From the NCBI GenBank assembly GCA_020064725.1, contig JAGTWJ010000017.1, positions 3,658,001-3,722,000 on the forward strand: 64,000 nucleotides of DNA, written 5' to 3'. This DNA is from Drechslerella dactyloides. Its lineage: Eukaryota; Ascomycota; Orbiliomycetes; Orbiliales; Orbiliaceae. The notes under the pieces were generated by a model, which saw only the letters and a list, made by a program, of their open reading frames with translations, was not told the origin of the DNA and did not search any database. Positions 44,298 to 56,751 of this stretch are shown here, in pieces (positions within the stretch are counted from its first letter, which is position 1; the number at the start of each line of letters is the position of its first letter). Made by a program: the position numbers and the translations under genes.

Positions 44298-47200
44298 AAT
44301 GGTGCCAGCGAATCGATTAATCGTGCTAGCACGCGGTCCGAAGACTAGAGTGGTCAAGTGTCGGCACGGGGAACTCGAGGAAGAAAGTCACTAGGAGATT
44401 AGGCGCATATTTCTATAGATCTACGTGTCAGCATGAACGCTAAGAGAGAACTCTAATTGCCACAAATTAAACAGCTGCAGTTTACTTTTGGCTTGTCCGG
44501 AAGTTAACAGTGCTAGCGGATACAGCCAATAGGATTATAGAAAACAATATTGGAGTGTTAAGGTGCGACTTTATAACTTGTTCTTGTTGATATCAAATTG
44601 TGATGAAGGAAATTTCGAAAACAAATTGTGAGCTGAAGATTGTTGAGAATCGCGAATGCTTGAAGCTAGAATAATCGACATTGGCGATTGGTTGAATTAA
44701 GGCAAACCCGGTAATATAATCGCTAGATTATAATGTTAACATGTCATATATGCATGTCCTGCCGCTTCCTAGCTCGAGAGCTCGAGAGCTCGGATTTTAT
44801 TTCCCCTACTTTTTCCGATTGCGTAGGCGTCAAAAAGATTGCCGGTCTCGGGACGGAATAATGGACGCGCAGCGTGTGCATATAAGCATGAATAATGCAG
44901 ACGCAGAGCTAGAGATGTCCCGTGCATAAACACGATCGATTGCATGGGCGGTTGCATACGTGGCTACCGTACGACTTCGTTACATTTCACCATATACTCT
45001 CATTTAGACGTCCTTTGCATCCCCTAGTCTAAAGTTCAATTGATCCTGCAGCTAGACAGTCCCTGACATAGAAAGCATACTGATGGATCCAGCGTTTACG
45101 TACCTCGGGGATAGGAACGCCCAAGGAGAAGAACGGGTTGCACTTCCTGTATCTTTTTCTGTCATCCGGAATTCTTTCGCCGTGAGCTTCAGAAAAAAAA
45201 AATTATATATCACATATAACTCTAGTATTATAGGTCAGGGGTGCTCAGATTGAAGACTTCGAAAGCGTTTCTAGAAAACTGCAATGCATATGCAATTTTG
45301 ACAAGTCTAGCCAATGCAATGTCCGGGACCTTTCGAGCTAGTTCGGGATAGTACTGCGTGCTGGGCTGATAGATATAGTCGCTAATTTGGTTAGGATTCA
45401 CATCAACCATGGTCAAATGTTCCCAGATGGAGTTCGAACATTTAAGACATCCCATCGTTCCACGGGATAATTATATCTTCTCAGACTTCGTAAAATTACC
45501 CATGAACCGGACTTAGTGGGAGATTTAACGGCTCTCGAAAAACAAGCTTGCTGACCGAGAGGTGTAACTTTCGGAAATTGTACTCATGCAGACACTTGCA
45601 CGCTCGTTAAAGTTGTAAGCGGTCTGCGTCTGCGCTGTCATCCACCGTGCAATCATCACCAAATCACGACACCGGAAACTGGCTTATCGATGCCACTTTG
45701 GATTCATGGATCAGCTGGTCGGTCGACTGGAAGACTCGTCCCCAAACTAGCAAATATCTTCGTCACAGCTCGGATCCACTTCGTCATGCACGAGTCTCGA
45801 TACCTCCAGAAATGTGCAAACACGTTGCTAGCCATCCATCCGAAAGTGCCGCCGGCTATGCTCCAGTTGCACAATCACAGGTCCCCGGACGTCATGCACG
45901 CGCAGCGATTGCCGACAGCCTTAATTAATCAACAGGCAGTGTTTGAAGCAAGTTTCACTTGAATTGAATTAGTAGAGCAGGGGATACCGCACCAAGAGAG
46001 GTTTGTACTCAGACTTTGCCCGGTTTGATGCGCTCATGGCGACGAAATAGCTCAGAGTCAGTTCATCATCATGAGTGACACCAACAGGATCACGAATATT
46101 TTCAGGAAGAAAATAGAAAAAAATGCGGGAAGCGGAAAATCGCGCAGAGCGCAGCCCAAGGGTTCGTTCGGAGAAAAACGCCGTTTGTCGGGACGAGGAC
46201 GAATATGTGTCGTCTCTGGACAGATACCCCTTGGAATATTCTCATGCAGTCGATGAGATTGAGAAAAAGTTAGTTGTTGCAAGCTCTGCGCGTATGAGGC
46301 TCAAGAACGTTTGAACGAAGCAGCTTTCCAAGTTTTTTGATGCAGCTTCCTATCTTGTTCGAGCGCTAGCGGGAATGTCGATGGGTCTCGGCTCAGAAAG
46401 GACCCAATCGCATGGGTCGATTTTCCAATCGGAGTCAGAAGCCCACGAAGGAAACGAGAAATCAGCATCTGAATCCTGCATCACCTTCCCAATATTGGCC
46501 AGATTTGGGATGAATTCGTGACCAGTGGATTAATTCGTTCGCGATCGCTCCAAACCTAAGTATATAACATCCAAATTAATTCCGGCGCATGCAGCTCGAC
46601 AGTTTCGAGGTCCTAGCCGAGCTGCTGGATGATGAGTTCCAAGAGTTCTTCCCATCATCCGAACGTTGGGCTTGTTTTATCTCGCCATTCGCCGGAGCTG
46701 GCAGTCAATTCATGCAGCGCAGTGCAGCACATCGCAGTTGCATTTGCATTTGTGTTCGTTCCGGCCGGCTTATCGAGGAACCCACTTTGCCCTTGAGCTG
46801 ACGAGCGGGTCCGAATTACGAGGCCATGGCCATGCGAGATGATTGAAGGGCGGATGGACGGACGCACAGGATTCGAAACTCCTTCACGACCATCGACCTC
46901 AGGCTCTATAAAAAGAAAGCACCTGAGGACCGTATACTCCAGACTAAACCATCCATCCACACCGCGGTGTCGTCGAGGTAGGAGCGTGTGCAGATGACCA
47001 GCTATCGTGGGGTCCAAACGTTCTCCCAAACCCAAGTCTCATCTCGCCAGTTTCCGTACTGTTACGTTGGTTAGCTGGTGTATTATATACACTGCCTGAG
47101 AAAGCGATCTCGTGGTGTCCACGGCAGTACCACTTGCTTCTTTCTCCGGCACTTTCTTTTTCTTTTCTAGCGTATCCACTCTCCCTTGCACCCTTCTTTT

Positions 47201-47877
47201 TTTTTCTTCGTTTAGATCTCGAGGAGGCCTCGAAGAGCTAGTTTGCTTCTGGGGCTGCATATCTCTGTTAGGTAGCGGGCTCAATTGCATGGACTTGGGC
47301 CCAGTGCATGCCGCTCTCGAGAGGGCGAAAAAGTATCCGCACATACATGTCCCAGCATGCACCCCTCGGGCTAGCTACTTAAGTTCGCCGCCGGGCTCTG
47401 CTGCTTAACTTTGATTTTCGACTCGGGCGCTGGGAACGAGTCTCTGGGGACGACGACGACGACCGACTGGAAGTACTGCCTGGGAATTACTTAAAATTAA
47501 TTAACCTGCTGCTAACTTTTGCCTCTATCGTGAAGCTCTGCACTCCTCGACCATCGATGCGTTAACGTTCCTGCGGCTAAACCTTTTTTCGCTTGACTGT
47601 CTTTTTAATTTCAAGCTGTTCTATCCTGCTCTCTCTGCTGGTGGCATTTTTATTTTTATTTTTATCTATTTATTCATCGAAGGTGTCCGTCTAACTAGTT
47701 CGCAAAAGATATCTCGAGCTCTTTTGAGGAAACGTAATCCCAGCTCGAAAACTCTTTTCGATTCTGTTCTAAGTTTCTTTTCCCTACATCTCAAATTCGG
47801 GAACTGCATGCAACCTGTCACCAATAGCAATTTAGCCTCAAGAGCCCAGGTCTCCCTTTTCCATCGTCCTTCTCCAA
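44298..47877. other. Long region without a supported gene
   Basis: About 3.6 kb. Short ORFs with ordinary composition occur (45228-45455 minus, 45690-45962 plus, 46123-46314 plus, 46589-46801 plus), but none shows a domain or splice sites that link them. A TATAAAAAG element is at 46907-46915. The final 0.8 kb is pyrimidine-rich and is the promoter/leader of the Roadblock gene. Confidence 0.4.
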
Positions 47878-48733
47878 ATGCTTAAGACGAAGCCGCTAAA
47901 TGCACTGCTCTCTCAGTCCGTATCAGAGCACGTGTCTTCGGTAATGTAAGTCGAAACGGATAATCTGCACAAACACCACTCCACACGCCGCCTCATCTCC
48001 GCCGGTGTGCCGTCGCCAGGAGCACAAGCGGCGCCTCCGCGCTGTCCCGTCCTGCCATTCTTCTCGATCTCACACTAACCGGACGCATCTTCATCAATGT
48101 AGCTTATTCACGCCGTCCGGGAACTTGCTGGCGTCGTCAGCGGCGCCGAACTCTGCCGATGCCAAGCGGGCGCGAGTGCACGCCGCTCTCGCAGCGAATA
48201 TATGGACCCAATACGAACGCGTAGCCACCGACGGACTCCTCCAGACAGCCCTCTCTTCCGCGTCCCAGGATGATAGCATCTCTACGCCCACGCCCACTAA
48301 GCCTCTCCCGACGTCGTCCCGAGCTTCTCCGGCAGGAAGCACAAACGGCAAGACTGCGCCTGGAGATCAGGACCACATCAGAACGCTCGCCATGGAACTG
48401 ACAGAGTTCAATCTACACGTCCAGGCTGTTTCGCCGCGGATACTCCTGGGAATGATTGGACGGCGACACGTCAACGGGCAGCCATCCTCGAGCTCAAGTC
48501 AGCATTCAGAAGGATCGGACCACGACCCAGGGATTGGACCTTCGTCAAGAGGAGGCGCGGGACTGTCAGCGCGACCTCCGGGATCCGGAACCCCTGGACC
48601 GACATCAACAGCGAGCAGCGCGACGGGTATCGGTGGTGGAGGAGCCATGGGCGTTCTTAAGGTTACGTCACAAACGCTGGTGGATTACCTCCAGAAGGAG
48701 CTAAAGTACTTTGAGCCGCCAGAGGACCTATGA
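47878..48733 (+). CDS. Roadblock/LC7-domain protein (LAMTOR2-like), 232 aa
   Basis: Exon 1 47878-47945 and exon 2 48103-48733; the intron (GTAAGT..GTAG, branch CACTAAC) splits an Ile codon. The N-terminus MLKTKPLNALLSQSVS, then ILFTPSGNLLASS and the helix RVHAALAANIWTQYE, matches the fungal Roadblock/LC7 fold of the Ragulator/EGO-type LAMTOR2 group. Such proteins scaffold Rag/Gtr GTPases for TORC1 at the vacuole, or are GTPase-cofactor light chains. Between the first half and the C-terminal strand/helix (LKVTSQTLVDYLQKELKYFE) are two low-complexity insertions (Ser/Thr/Pro at about 80-110, Ser/Gly/Pro at about 145-200). These make it about twice the usual length of 120-130. Identity as LAMTOR2 rather than another Roadblock protein is probable, not certain. 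Confidence 0.78.
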
Positions 48734-49989
48734 TCCGGAAGACTTTCTTGGAATCGGTACGACACAGTGGCCATAGCTTGCTATCTGGTATCGGCCAATA
48801 GAACGGATGGCTTCGAATCACGATTTCCTTTTGTTCTATATTTTCGCTGGGATGGGGGAAGTACATGCGCCTTCTCCCGGCTGCTTTCTATATACGATTT
48901 ATACCCACTTCTCTGGTCGCCCTCATGTCGGTCTGCTGCAGCATTTCCTGAACTGTTGATACATCCCACTAAGTAATACGGCCCAGGATTCCTAATAGCG
49001 AGTCTCGCTGATCACCGTGGGGCCTTTTTTTAACGCTTTTTTTGGTCCTGTATCCTTTGCGAGCATGTCCTTTCGTAGGCACGTTCTTCTCTTTATTCGT
49101 CTCTTTAACTAGAATATTTGTGCCGTTCCGATGTGATATAATTAAGCCTCGGTGCTACCTACTACCTCGTATCGCTCGATGCATAAAGTGAAAGTTGTGC
49201 GCAGGCCCGCCAATTGGCTGTCGCATCTGCCATAAGTCGATGTCAGCAGCTGTGCGGATATGCGTCCAGGCCAGTTGTACCTGCATGTATTATGCAATTC
49301 CAGGCCGCAAACAAAGCGAGATGGACCCTCACGAACGGGGAAGCAGATCGTCCCGCGACTGTACCCTTTATATAATTTAAGCCGTCAGCGGCATAAACAT
49401 AGAAGACGCTAATTAAGCCAACGTAAGTAAGAACAAGCTGTCCGCGACTACGGACATGTGCTTGGTCACGGGCTTGCCTCCTATAGCAGCTCATCGGTGT
49501 CCGACACGGCGTCCCGGTTGTCGCAATCCCGAGCACCAATGCTTTGACGAGTGCGCCGTAGCTGCGAGTCGGACAATATCTTCGGCTGCCGTAGCCGTAT
49601 CTAGCGGATTTTTCGCCGATTGAATAGCGTATCGGAAGGGCTTTGACCAAACATTCATCGCAACCACCTACCAGACCGATATATCGCTTTCCGACTTTGC
49701 ACTGAGGTTCGCGCCGTGCCGTAAGGAGCTGAAGTTGAAGGGACTGGGTTGCACAGGTCTGGCCCTTGAACAAACTTAAACCCTCTCAACGAATTATCGG
49801 CTGTCCTTTTCAAAGCGACTTTCCGGACACCTTCCCTCGGTACAAAATCTACTCATCTCAAACCTCTTCAACTCCGTAGCCTTTGCTCAGACGGCGCAAT
49901 CGACACTTCCACAGGGCCCTTCTCCCAATAATCAAATCGATCGAGTCACCAAGCACCCGTAGCGAGCTCATATATCCATTCCTTTCGCA
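48734..49989. other. Intergenic, cytochrome b5 promoter side
   Basis: About 1.25 kb. A minus ORF at 49243-49773 (176 codons) has no domain and is not spliced to anything; I leave it out. Confidence 0.4.
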
Positions 49990-50815
49990 ATGGCAGCACA
50001 GGAGGTCACCTATACCGAGCTGTTGAGCCACGACACCAAGGAGGACTTGTACGTCGCTATTCACGAGAAGGTGTACAACGTCACCAGATTTGTCGATGAG
50101 CATCCGTACGTATACCCGTTCAGCGTTTTATCACCAGTGCGTGTGCCATCTCGATGCTTCTTGAGCTAACGATCGCATCCAACCATCTGCAGTGGTGGAG
50201 AGGAGGTTTTGCTAGACGTCGGAGGCCAAGATGCCACCGAAGCTTTCGAGGTACCGTCACTATCAGGCCACTCGTGGTTCCACTATCCAAGGATTAGATG
50301 CGATTGCACGAATAATGCAAGGTTGAATATTGGCTTACGGTCTTTCTGATTCGACGGTGGACTTTTTAGGACGTCGGCCATTCAGATGAGGCTCGCGAGA
50401 TCCTCTCGGGATATCTAGTCGGGGATTTGAAGCGAGGGGTACGTGAAGATGTTGCCGGGGCGAAGTCGAGAACTGTGAGCGGAAGCTAATGGAAATGTTG
50501 TGGATAGGCAAACGACCCAAAGCCGTCTTCAGCTTCAGAGAACCGTGTTTCCCTTCCTCCTGGTGAGGACTCAGCCGGCGGAATGTATGTTCAGTTCCCA
50601 ATCTTGCCCTTACCCTTATCCTCACCTGTTGTCCTGAATACACATGTTGCCTTGGCTATTCACAGAGCTTGTGACTGCTGCCCTATTCATACATATTGCT
50701 AACCAGTTTTCTCATCACTATCAGCCCAAGTTTTGTCTACGCCATTGTTGTCGCTGGCCTCGCTGGTGGTGCATACTACTACTTGCAGTTACAACAACAG
50801 CAGACAAGTGCTTGA
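49990..50815 (+). CDS. CYB5: Cytochrome b5, ER tail-anchored, 136 aa
   Basis: Five exons: 49990-50105, 50193-50250, 50370-50438, 50508-50584 and 50725-50815, in frame throughout. The heme-binding fold covers residues about 5-85. The two axial ligands are His38 in DEHPGGEEVLLDVGGQDAT (the HPGG motif, split by intron 1) and His62 in DVGHSDEAREIL, 24 residues apart as in all cytochromes b5. A polar linker follows, then one C-terminal membrane helix (FVYAIVVAGLAGGAYYYLQ) and a short tail, the layout of microsomal b5. It donates electrons to fatty-acid desaturases, sterol enzymes and P450s. Intron-rich for its size. Confidence 0.95.
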
Positions 50816-51527
50816 TCCGGTCGTGAATGTTATCTCTGTTCAATCTCGGTGTTAAGGAGCATCTGCATCATACGCCGTGCTTTACATGTCCGGATAGATA
50901 TTATGCATTCACCAACTCTGGTTTGATATACATGGATAATTCCTCTGCTGCATTACGTTTTAGATGCGAATGTTTCCTAGATACCAAACTTTATTTCCTT
51001 ACGAGTGCTTGAGATGGAATGCATAGCTTTCACCCTCTATTCCTCATGACGTAAACAAGAACAAAATACATAGTGACAAGGCGGTTAGCCGACAATTAAG
51101 CCGTATCGATGGACGAAGAAATCTGCTGCAATGAAAGATATATGGCCCGCGACCAAAACAGATTGAAGTGAAGCAATATAGATAGACGCCTAGGCGCCTG
51201 AGAGCGAAGCTTCAAAAGAGCAAGCGAGTGCTCGCGCCACCAGCTACAAAGCAAACATAAATGACAAGTAAAGTGTCGGCGGGACAAGTGTAGAATCCTT
51301 AACGGCATGGCGTCTAAGATTCATGGATGGCCCAGTATCTGGCGAGGATGGAAAGGGTGTACTAAGGAAGAAGAGAAGGAGCTGGGTATCAGGCGGAGAC
51401 GACACTAGAGGTCCAAGAGGCGGAGGTAGTGACAAGATTATCCTACTGCTGCGATTTTCTGTGGACATTTATCAGTATCATCTCGTATATTGCGAACATA
51501 GTGTACACGCGAAAGTAGCGATCTATC
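50816..51527. other. Convergent intergenic region
   Basis: 3' flanks of cytochrome b5 (plus) and HP1 (minus). No gene is seen. Confidence 0.4.
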
Positions 51528-52400
51528 TTACATCGTCCCAGCGGAATCTCTGAATACACTACAACAGCCGTTAGCATCAATCGCGCGTAAAGATGTAAGA
51601 GTTTTGCGCCTTAAAACTTACAGATGCGACTCGTAGAATTTCAGCATCTTTTGTGGGCAGCGCTGATATATTACGTGTAGTGCATGCTGCGTCCTCTTGC
51701 GGTTGACCCACTGAACATAGCAGACAAACTGGTCGCCGTTCCGTTCCAGCGTCTCGATCATCAAGACATCGTCCTCCCAGCTGCCGGCGGGTGGCTCCCA
51801 TTCTTCTTCCTTCGGATACGTGCTAGAGTTCTCCTGCTTTATTCGATTTTTCTTCGGGACAGGCGTGGAAGACCCTCCGACGGATTTGCGACCTCTCTTT
51901 GGTGTCTGGGATGGTTTGGGTCGACCTCCGATCTCCCGGAGATACTCGTCCAGGGCAGCGACGTCCCTTCACAGAATGGTCAGCAGCTGTATGTAGACGA
52001 GGCTATTCGTTTCGCGGTACTAACTCAAGTACGTTTTCAGGCTCCCAAGTCTGGTCAGACTTCTTCTCATAGCCCTTCCATTTGACCTTGTATTTCAAGC
52101 CCTGTAGGAGTGATAACCACGGTCAGTCTCCACCATTGCATTTCGCCAGTAGCTCGTAACATCGCGATCGGCCGTGTTTCTTTCACCGCGCGCTTCGCAT
52201 TCACGTACTTCTTCGTCGTACTTCCAATCGAGTATCTTCTCCACGGTATACACCCCCTCGCCTTCCTCCCCGTCGCCGTCCTGCCCTTCGTCTTCGACTT
52301 CCTCCTCCTCCTCCTCCTCCTCGACCTCCTCTCTCATTTCTTCGTCAGATGAGTCGTCTGGGTCGGATGCCGAACGGCGAGCGCCAGTCATCAACGGCAT
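51528..52400 (-). CDS. HP1 (hpo/hepA): Heterochromatin protein 1, 214 aa
   Basis: Four exons: 52400-52209, 52101-52025, 51966-51622 and 51558-51528, in frame. After an acidic N-terminus (Glu-rich, residues 19-48) comes the chromodomain, about 49-100. The methyl-lysine cage residues are present: Tyr51 in VYTVEKIL, Trp72 and Tyr75 in KVKWKGY, then TWEPENVL. A basic hinge (KRGRKSVGG, PKKNRIK) leads to a chromoshadow domain, about 143-210 (GSWEDDVLMIETLE, CYVQWVN, HVIYQRCPQKMLKFYESHL). This pairing defines HP1, which binds H3K9me3 and builds heterochromatin; in Neurospora its target regions are RIP-mutated AT-rich repeats such as the element at 12.3-14.4 kb here. Start is the first in-frame ATG. 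It shares a promoter region with the divergent CCT5 gene. Confidence 0.95.
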
Positions 52401-53069
52401 TGTGGTCGATACGGGATGGGCCTCGTATGTAGTCGCAAAGTTGATCTGATTTGTCGGGCTTGGAATCAAACGCGTCGGGAAGCGGAGTTTGCAGAACCGA
52501 AGCTTCTAGCAACAAGGAGCGAAAGCGGGTCGCGCGTAAGCGTTTCGATTGCCTTGGCCGGTCGAGCTAGTGAGGTGATTTTAACGATGGAGATGTTGAA
52601 GGCCGAATGGAATGGGGTTTCGAGATTGCGATCAATGAGCTGTTGATAGTGCAGGGCAGGAGCACGGCAAAAGAAAGCCCACGTAAAATCAGGTGGCAGG
52701 GCGTTCGCGAGCCACGGCCGGCAGCTGTGGCTGGTGGTGCGTGCAGTATGGCTCCTGCGTGAAGCGCGCCGCGCTATCGATAAAAGCTGCACCGCCACCA
52801 TCGCTAGTCCCGCCGCACCAGCTTGAACTGATAAATTTGCTGCTGCACATTTGACCTCAAAACACGCCCCACATACGCACGTCTACGCCGCCACCAAAGA
52901 CGACAACCAAGCTCCTACCAAGTCCACCAGCTACGCGATCCCCGTCAGCAAGGTATCTGGAAGGAGTGCAAACCGATCTTAAGCTCCTTAGATCTCTATT
53001 TCTTGCAAAATCCAGCAGCAAGCACGCTACATTACGAGGTCGTGACGGTCCGTCAACACTTAGCTCAAG
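52401..53069. promoter_or_regulatory. Shared promoter region of HP1 and CCT5
   Basis: Bidirectional 669-bp gap between the two start codons. No TATA box is evident; pyrimidine-rich just before the CCT5 ATG. Confidence 0.5.
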
Positions 53070-56046
53070 ATGAACGGGGTGGATTTATCGAACGCTGCCT
53101 TCGTGCAGGATGAGATGGGCAGGCCATTCATCATCGTCAGGGAGTACGAGCTATGGGTCCCCCTTTATCTCCTTGTCTTATTTACACCTACTTTATATCG
53201 GATGAAGCTAACCAGCATATGTGGACACATAGCCAGGGAAGAAAGCAGAGACAACACGGAACCGAAGCTGTCAAGTCCCACATATTGGCCGCCAGGACCG
53301 TCGCCAACATCGTTAAAACCTCTCTTGTCCGTAACTACATTCCTTATCGATGTGGTTCCTCAGCCGTGTACAAGTGGACGAGAATGCTGACGAATCGCGG
53401 CGATGCTAGGGTCCAAGAGGGCTGGACAAGATTTTAATATCTCCAGACGGCGACATCACAGTCACGAACGATGGGGCAACCATCCTCAGTCAGGTGCGAT
53501 GAACGCGCAGCCCCAGATCAGTGTTATATCACAAAACTGCCACAAGGTGTCTAACATGCAGCTATTCTACCCTGCAGATGGAAATCACCAATCACATCGC
53601 GAAGCTCCTTGTCGAGCTATCGAAATCACAGGATGACGAGATCGGCGATGGCACAACCGGTGTAGTGGTACTCGCCGGCTCGCTGCTCGAGCAAGCTGCC
53701 GACCTGATAGACAAAGGCATCCACCCGATACGCATCGCAGACGGCTACGACGAGGCGTGTGAAATTGCCGTCGCACACCTTGATGAAATCTCGGATTCGG
53801 TGGAATTCACACGGGAAAACACGGAGAATCTGCTGAGATCAGCTAGGACTAGTTTGGGCAGCAAAATGTAAGTGTCCTTGACTTTTGTGCAACGGCGGTC
53901 TCGTGATGCTCGCTTCCCTCCTCGCGGGGGTAGCACATCGGTCGTCCAGTTTCGGTTGCCTGACTAGATGATCGTTCCCCAACGATTAGCTAATAGAAAT
54001 TCGATGATGTACAGTGTATCGATAGCCCACGACAAGTTTAGCAAGATTGCTGTAGACGCAGTGCTAGCAGTGGCAGATTTGGAACGGAAGGACGTCGACT
54101 TTGAGCTTATTAAGGTTGATGGGAAGGTCGGCGGCGCCCTGGAAGACTCCGTTTTAGTCAAAGGCGTCGTTATCGACAAGGACATGTCGCACCCCCAGAT
54201 GCCTCGGGTGGTCAAGGACGCAAAGATTGCCATTTTGACATGTGCCTTCGAACCTCCAAAGCCCAAGACAAAGCATAAGCTGGACATTACGAGCGTGGAC
54301 GAGTTCAAGAAGCTGCAGGCGTACGAGAAAACCAAATTCGAAGAGATGGTAAAGCAGATCAAAGACACTGGGGCAAACTTGGTCATCTGCCAGTGGGGGT
54401 TCGACGATGAGGCAAACCATCTCCTTCTACAGAATGAGCTTCCCGCGGTCAGATGGGTGGGAGGACCCGAGATTGAACTCATCGCCATCGCAACGAACGG
54501 CAGGATCGTACCTAGGTTCGAAGACCTCTCGGCTGAGAAGCTAGGACGAGCCGGGATAGTAAAGGAGCTTGCATTCGGGACGACTCGAGACCGCATGCTA
54601 GTTATCGAGGAGTGCGCAAATACCCGAGCTGTCACCGTGTTCGTGAGAGGGAGCAACAAGATGGTAAGAACACCCCTCGACAATCTAATCCTCGATGCCT
54701 ATTGTAGCCGAGTGGGCCTTCGGACAAGATCCAGGGCCAGCTCGCACGCACGGTAGCCTGCTCGCCCTGGCGCATTGCACAGAAACCTGTCACTTGACAG
54801 CAGCAGTGCGACTTTACTCCTTCGTTGTACTACTTTTGAGCCACCGTCGAGAGGCGAAATCCAGTGTGCTCTGCTGACATGCGTAATACAGATCATCGAC
54901 GAAGCGAAGCGTGCAATACACGATGCCCTATGCGTGGTTCGAAATCTCGTCAAGGATAACCGCATTGTATACGGTGGAGGAGCGGCTGAGATCGCATGCT
55001 CCCTTCGAGTTGCCGAAGAAGCTGATAAGGTATGAACCTCGCCGCTGACTTGCATCTTGCATTTGGAATTTTCTGCTACCTTCAACATGCCGTTGAATCC
55101 CGTGAATCCCGGCGTTACCAAAGGACCGGAACGGGCTGATCAACTGACAATTTCTTTTAAAACTTTATAGCGCCCGGGTTTGGAGCAATATGCCATGCGA
55201 GCTTTCGCCAATGCGCTGGATGCCATCCCCATGGCTCTTGCAGAAAACTCTGGACTCTCACCCATAGAAACCCTCGCCCAGATCAAATCACGACAGGTTC
55301 GGGAGAAGAGCTCCCGGCTTGGTGTTGACTGCATGCAAACCGGCAGCAATGGTGAGTCGCCCTAAATGCTAATAACTGAATCTGTTTTTTTTTTCCCTTG
55401 CACCAAATAATGCCTGAAGTGTCTGGGCTCAATGTGTGTTTACATAACGCTTATGCACATTGTCGCATTCGCTGCTCGCCTGTGCTGTTCCCCTCCCCGG
55501 TAATCAATTTATCCGAGCCGCTGTCAATAGCGTCCGACATTGTATTGCATGGCATCTTGATGATGCCAACTCAAAGTCTCATCATCTTGTGCCGATGCCG
55601 AGCAAAATTCTGCAACAAACCCAAGGCTTCGAAAGCATCCACCACACCATTTCAGTATCTTGGCTTTTTTGAAGAAATTTCATGGTGCTTAGCAAGCTGC
55701 TGACTGACTGACTGGTTATTTTGTTTCGGTTTAGATATGAGGGAACATTTTGTTATCGATCCTTTGATAGGGAAGCGGGAGCAGCTCATGCTTGCCACCC
55801 AGCTCTGTCGTATGGTGCTCAAGGTACGCTATACACCACTATCTTTTGCCTAACTCATTTCTCGATTTTACATTGGATGGGGAATTCGGGCGGAGGCATG
55901 CATCTCGGCCCTGAACAAAGAGTGTTTCACGGCTATATCCGCCATTTTTTATTTTTTCTATCGGCGAGGCGATGCTAACGTGGTGGTGTTCATCCGATCA
56001 GATTAACAGTGTCATCGTGTCAGGCGGCGGCGAGGACGACTTCTAG
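53070..56046 (+). CDS. CCT5: T-complex chaperonin (CCT/TRiC) epsilon subunit, 547 aa
   Basis: Nine exons: 53070-53143, 53233-53326, 53410-53493, 53578-53867, 54015-54663, 54892-55029, 55171-55351, 55735-55823 and 56002-56046; all junctions keep frame. Group II chaperonin signatures: SLGPRGLDKIL (split by intron 2), ITVTNDGATIL, and the nucleotide-binding QDDEIGDGTTGVVVLAG with catalytic-loop Asp. The apical domain contains LVICQWGFDDEANHLLLQ, and RIVYGGGAAEI is diagnostic of the nucleotide pocket. The opening MNGVDLSNAAFVQDEMGRPF and the ending VSGGGEDDF point to epsilon rather than other subunits. It forms one position of the eight-membered cytosolic ring that folds actin and tubulin. Intron 7 (383 nt) is much longer than the others. 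Confidence 0.96.
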
Positions 56047-56730
56047 CCGTCGCGGTAGGAGAGCAGCGAGCACGCCACTCCGGAGTAAGATGATTGGTCG
56101 GAACTTGGAAGTGCAGCGCATACACGGTGGTTTCACGTGCAGATAGGAAGCTACCGGTGCAAGGAATGCGCACATTTGCGCTGCTGCTTAATTTTTTTGT
56201 TCTTCCTGCTACCGGGGTGGTTTCTCCGGGCATGCAGTGCACAGTTCCTACCTCGTGCTCATCTCCGAGGCCTGTTGCTTGCCGGCCAGTCAGCGAACTG
56301 GCTATATGCACCTGGAGCCATGGTCGCGGGTAGCCTTCTCGGCGGCCTGTGCTTGTCCGTTATCCTCCATCGGCTATCATTCTTATATGTCTGTAGTTAC
56401 CATATATCTGGCGTTTCATAGATGTCATTGCAGCCGATGCATAGTATCGCGAATGATCAATCTAATGGGAAAAAAGCAAGTCGGCGGAATAACTTTTGTT
56501 TCTGTTTCTTGCTCCTCATCGCTAATGATAAGACTATATATCTCTGAATGATATTTATAAGCAGCGCATTGATACATGCATACATGCGCTCAGATGCATG
56601 ATATCTGTACCTGACGAATCGCCCGGCGATCTCCTATAGCGATAGTTTTTCGCATAGACATACATACTTACATACGTCAGATAGTCGAGCTATTGATCAC
56701 CGTGCACCGCTAGCCGGTGCGATAAAGCGT

Positions 56731-56751
56731 AGGCCGGCCGGCCGGCCGGCC
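56731..56751 (+). repeat. (GGCC)n simple repeat
   Basis: Five tandem GGCC units, self-complementary. Confidence 0.85.

Noticed and set aside
49243..49773. 176-codon minus-strand ORF
   Set aside because: Cys/Arg-rich without a domain; overlaps an equally poor plus ORF and no conserved splicing is visible.
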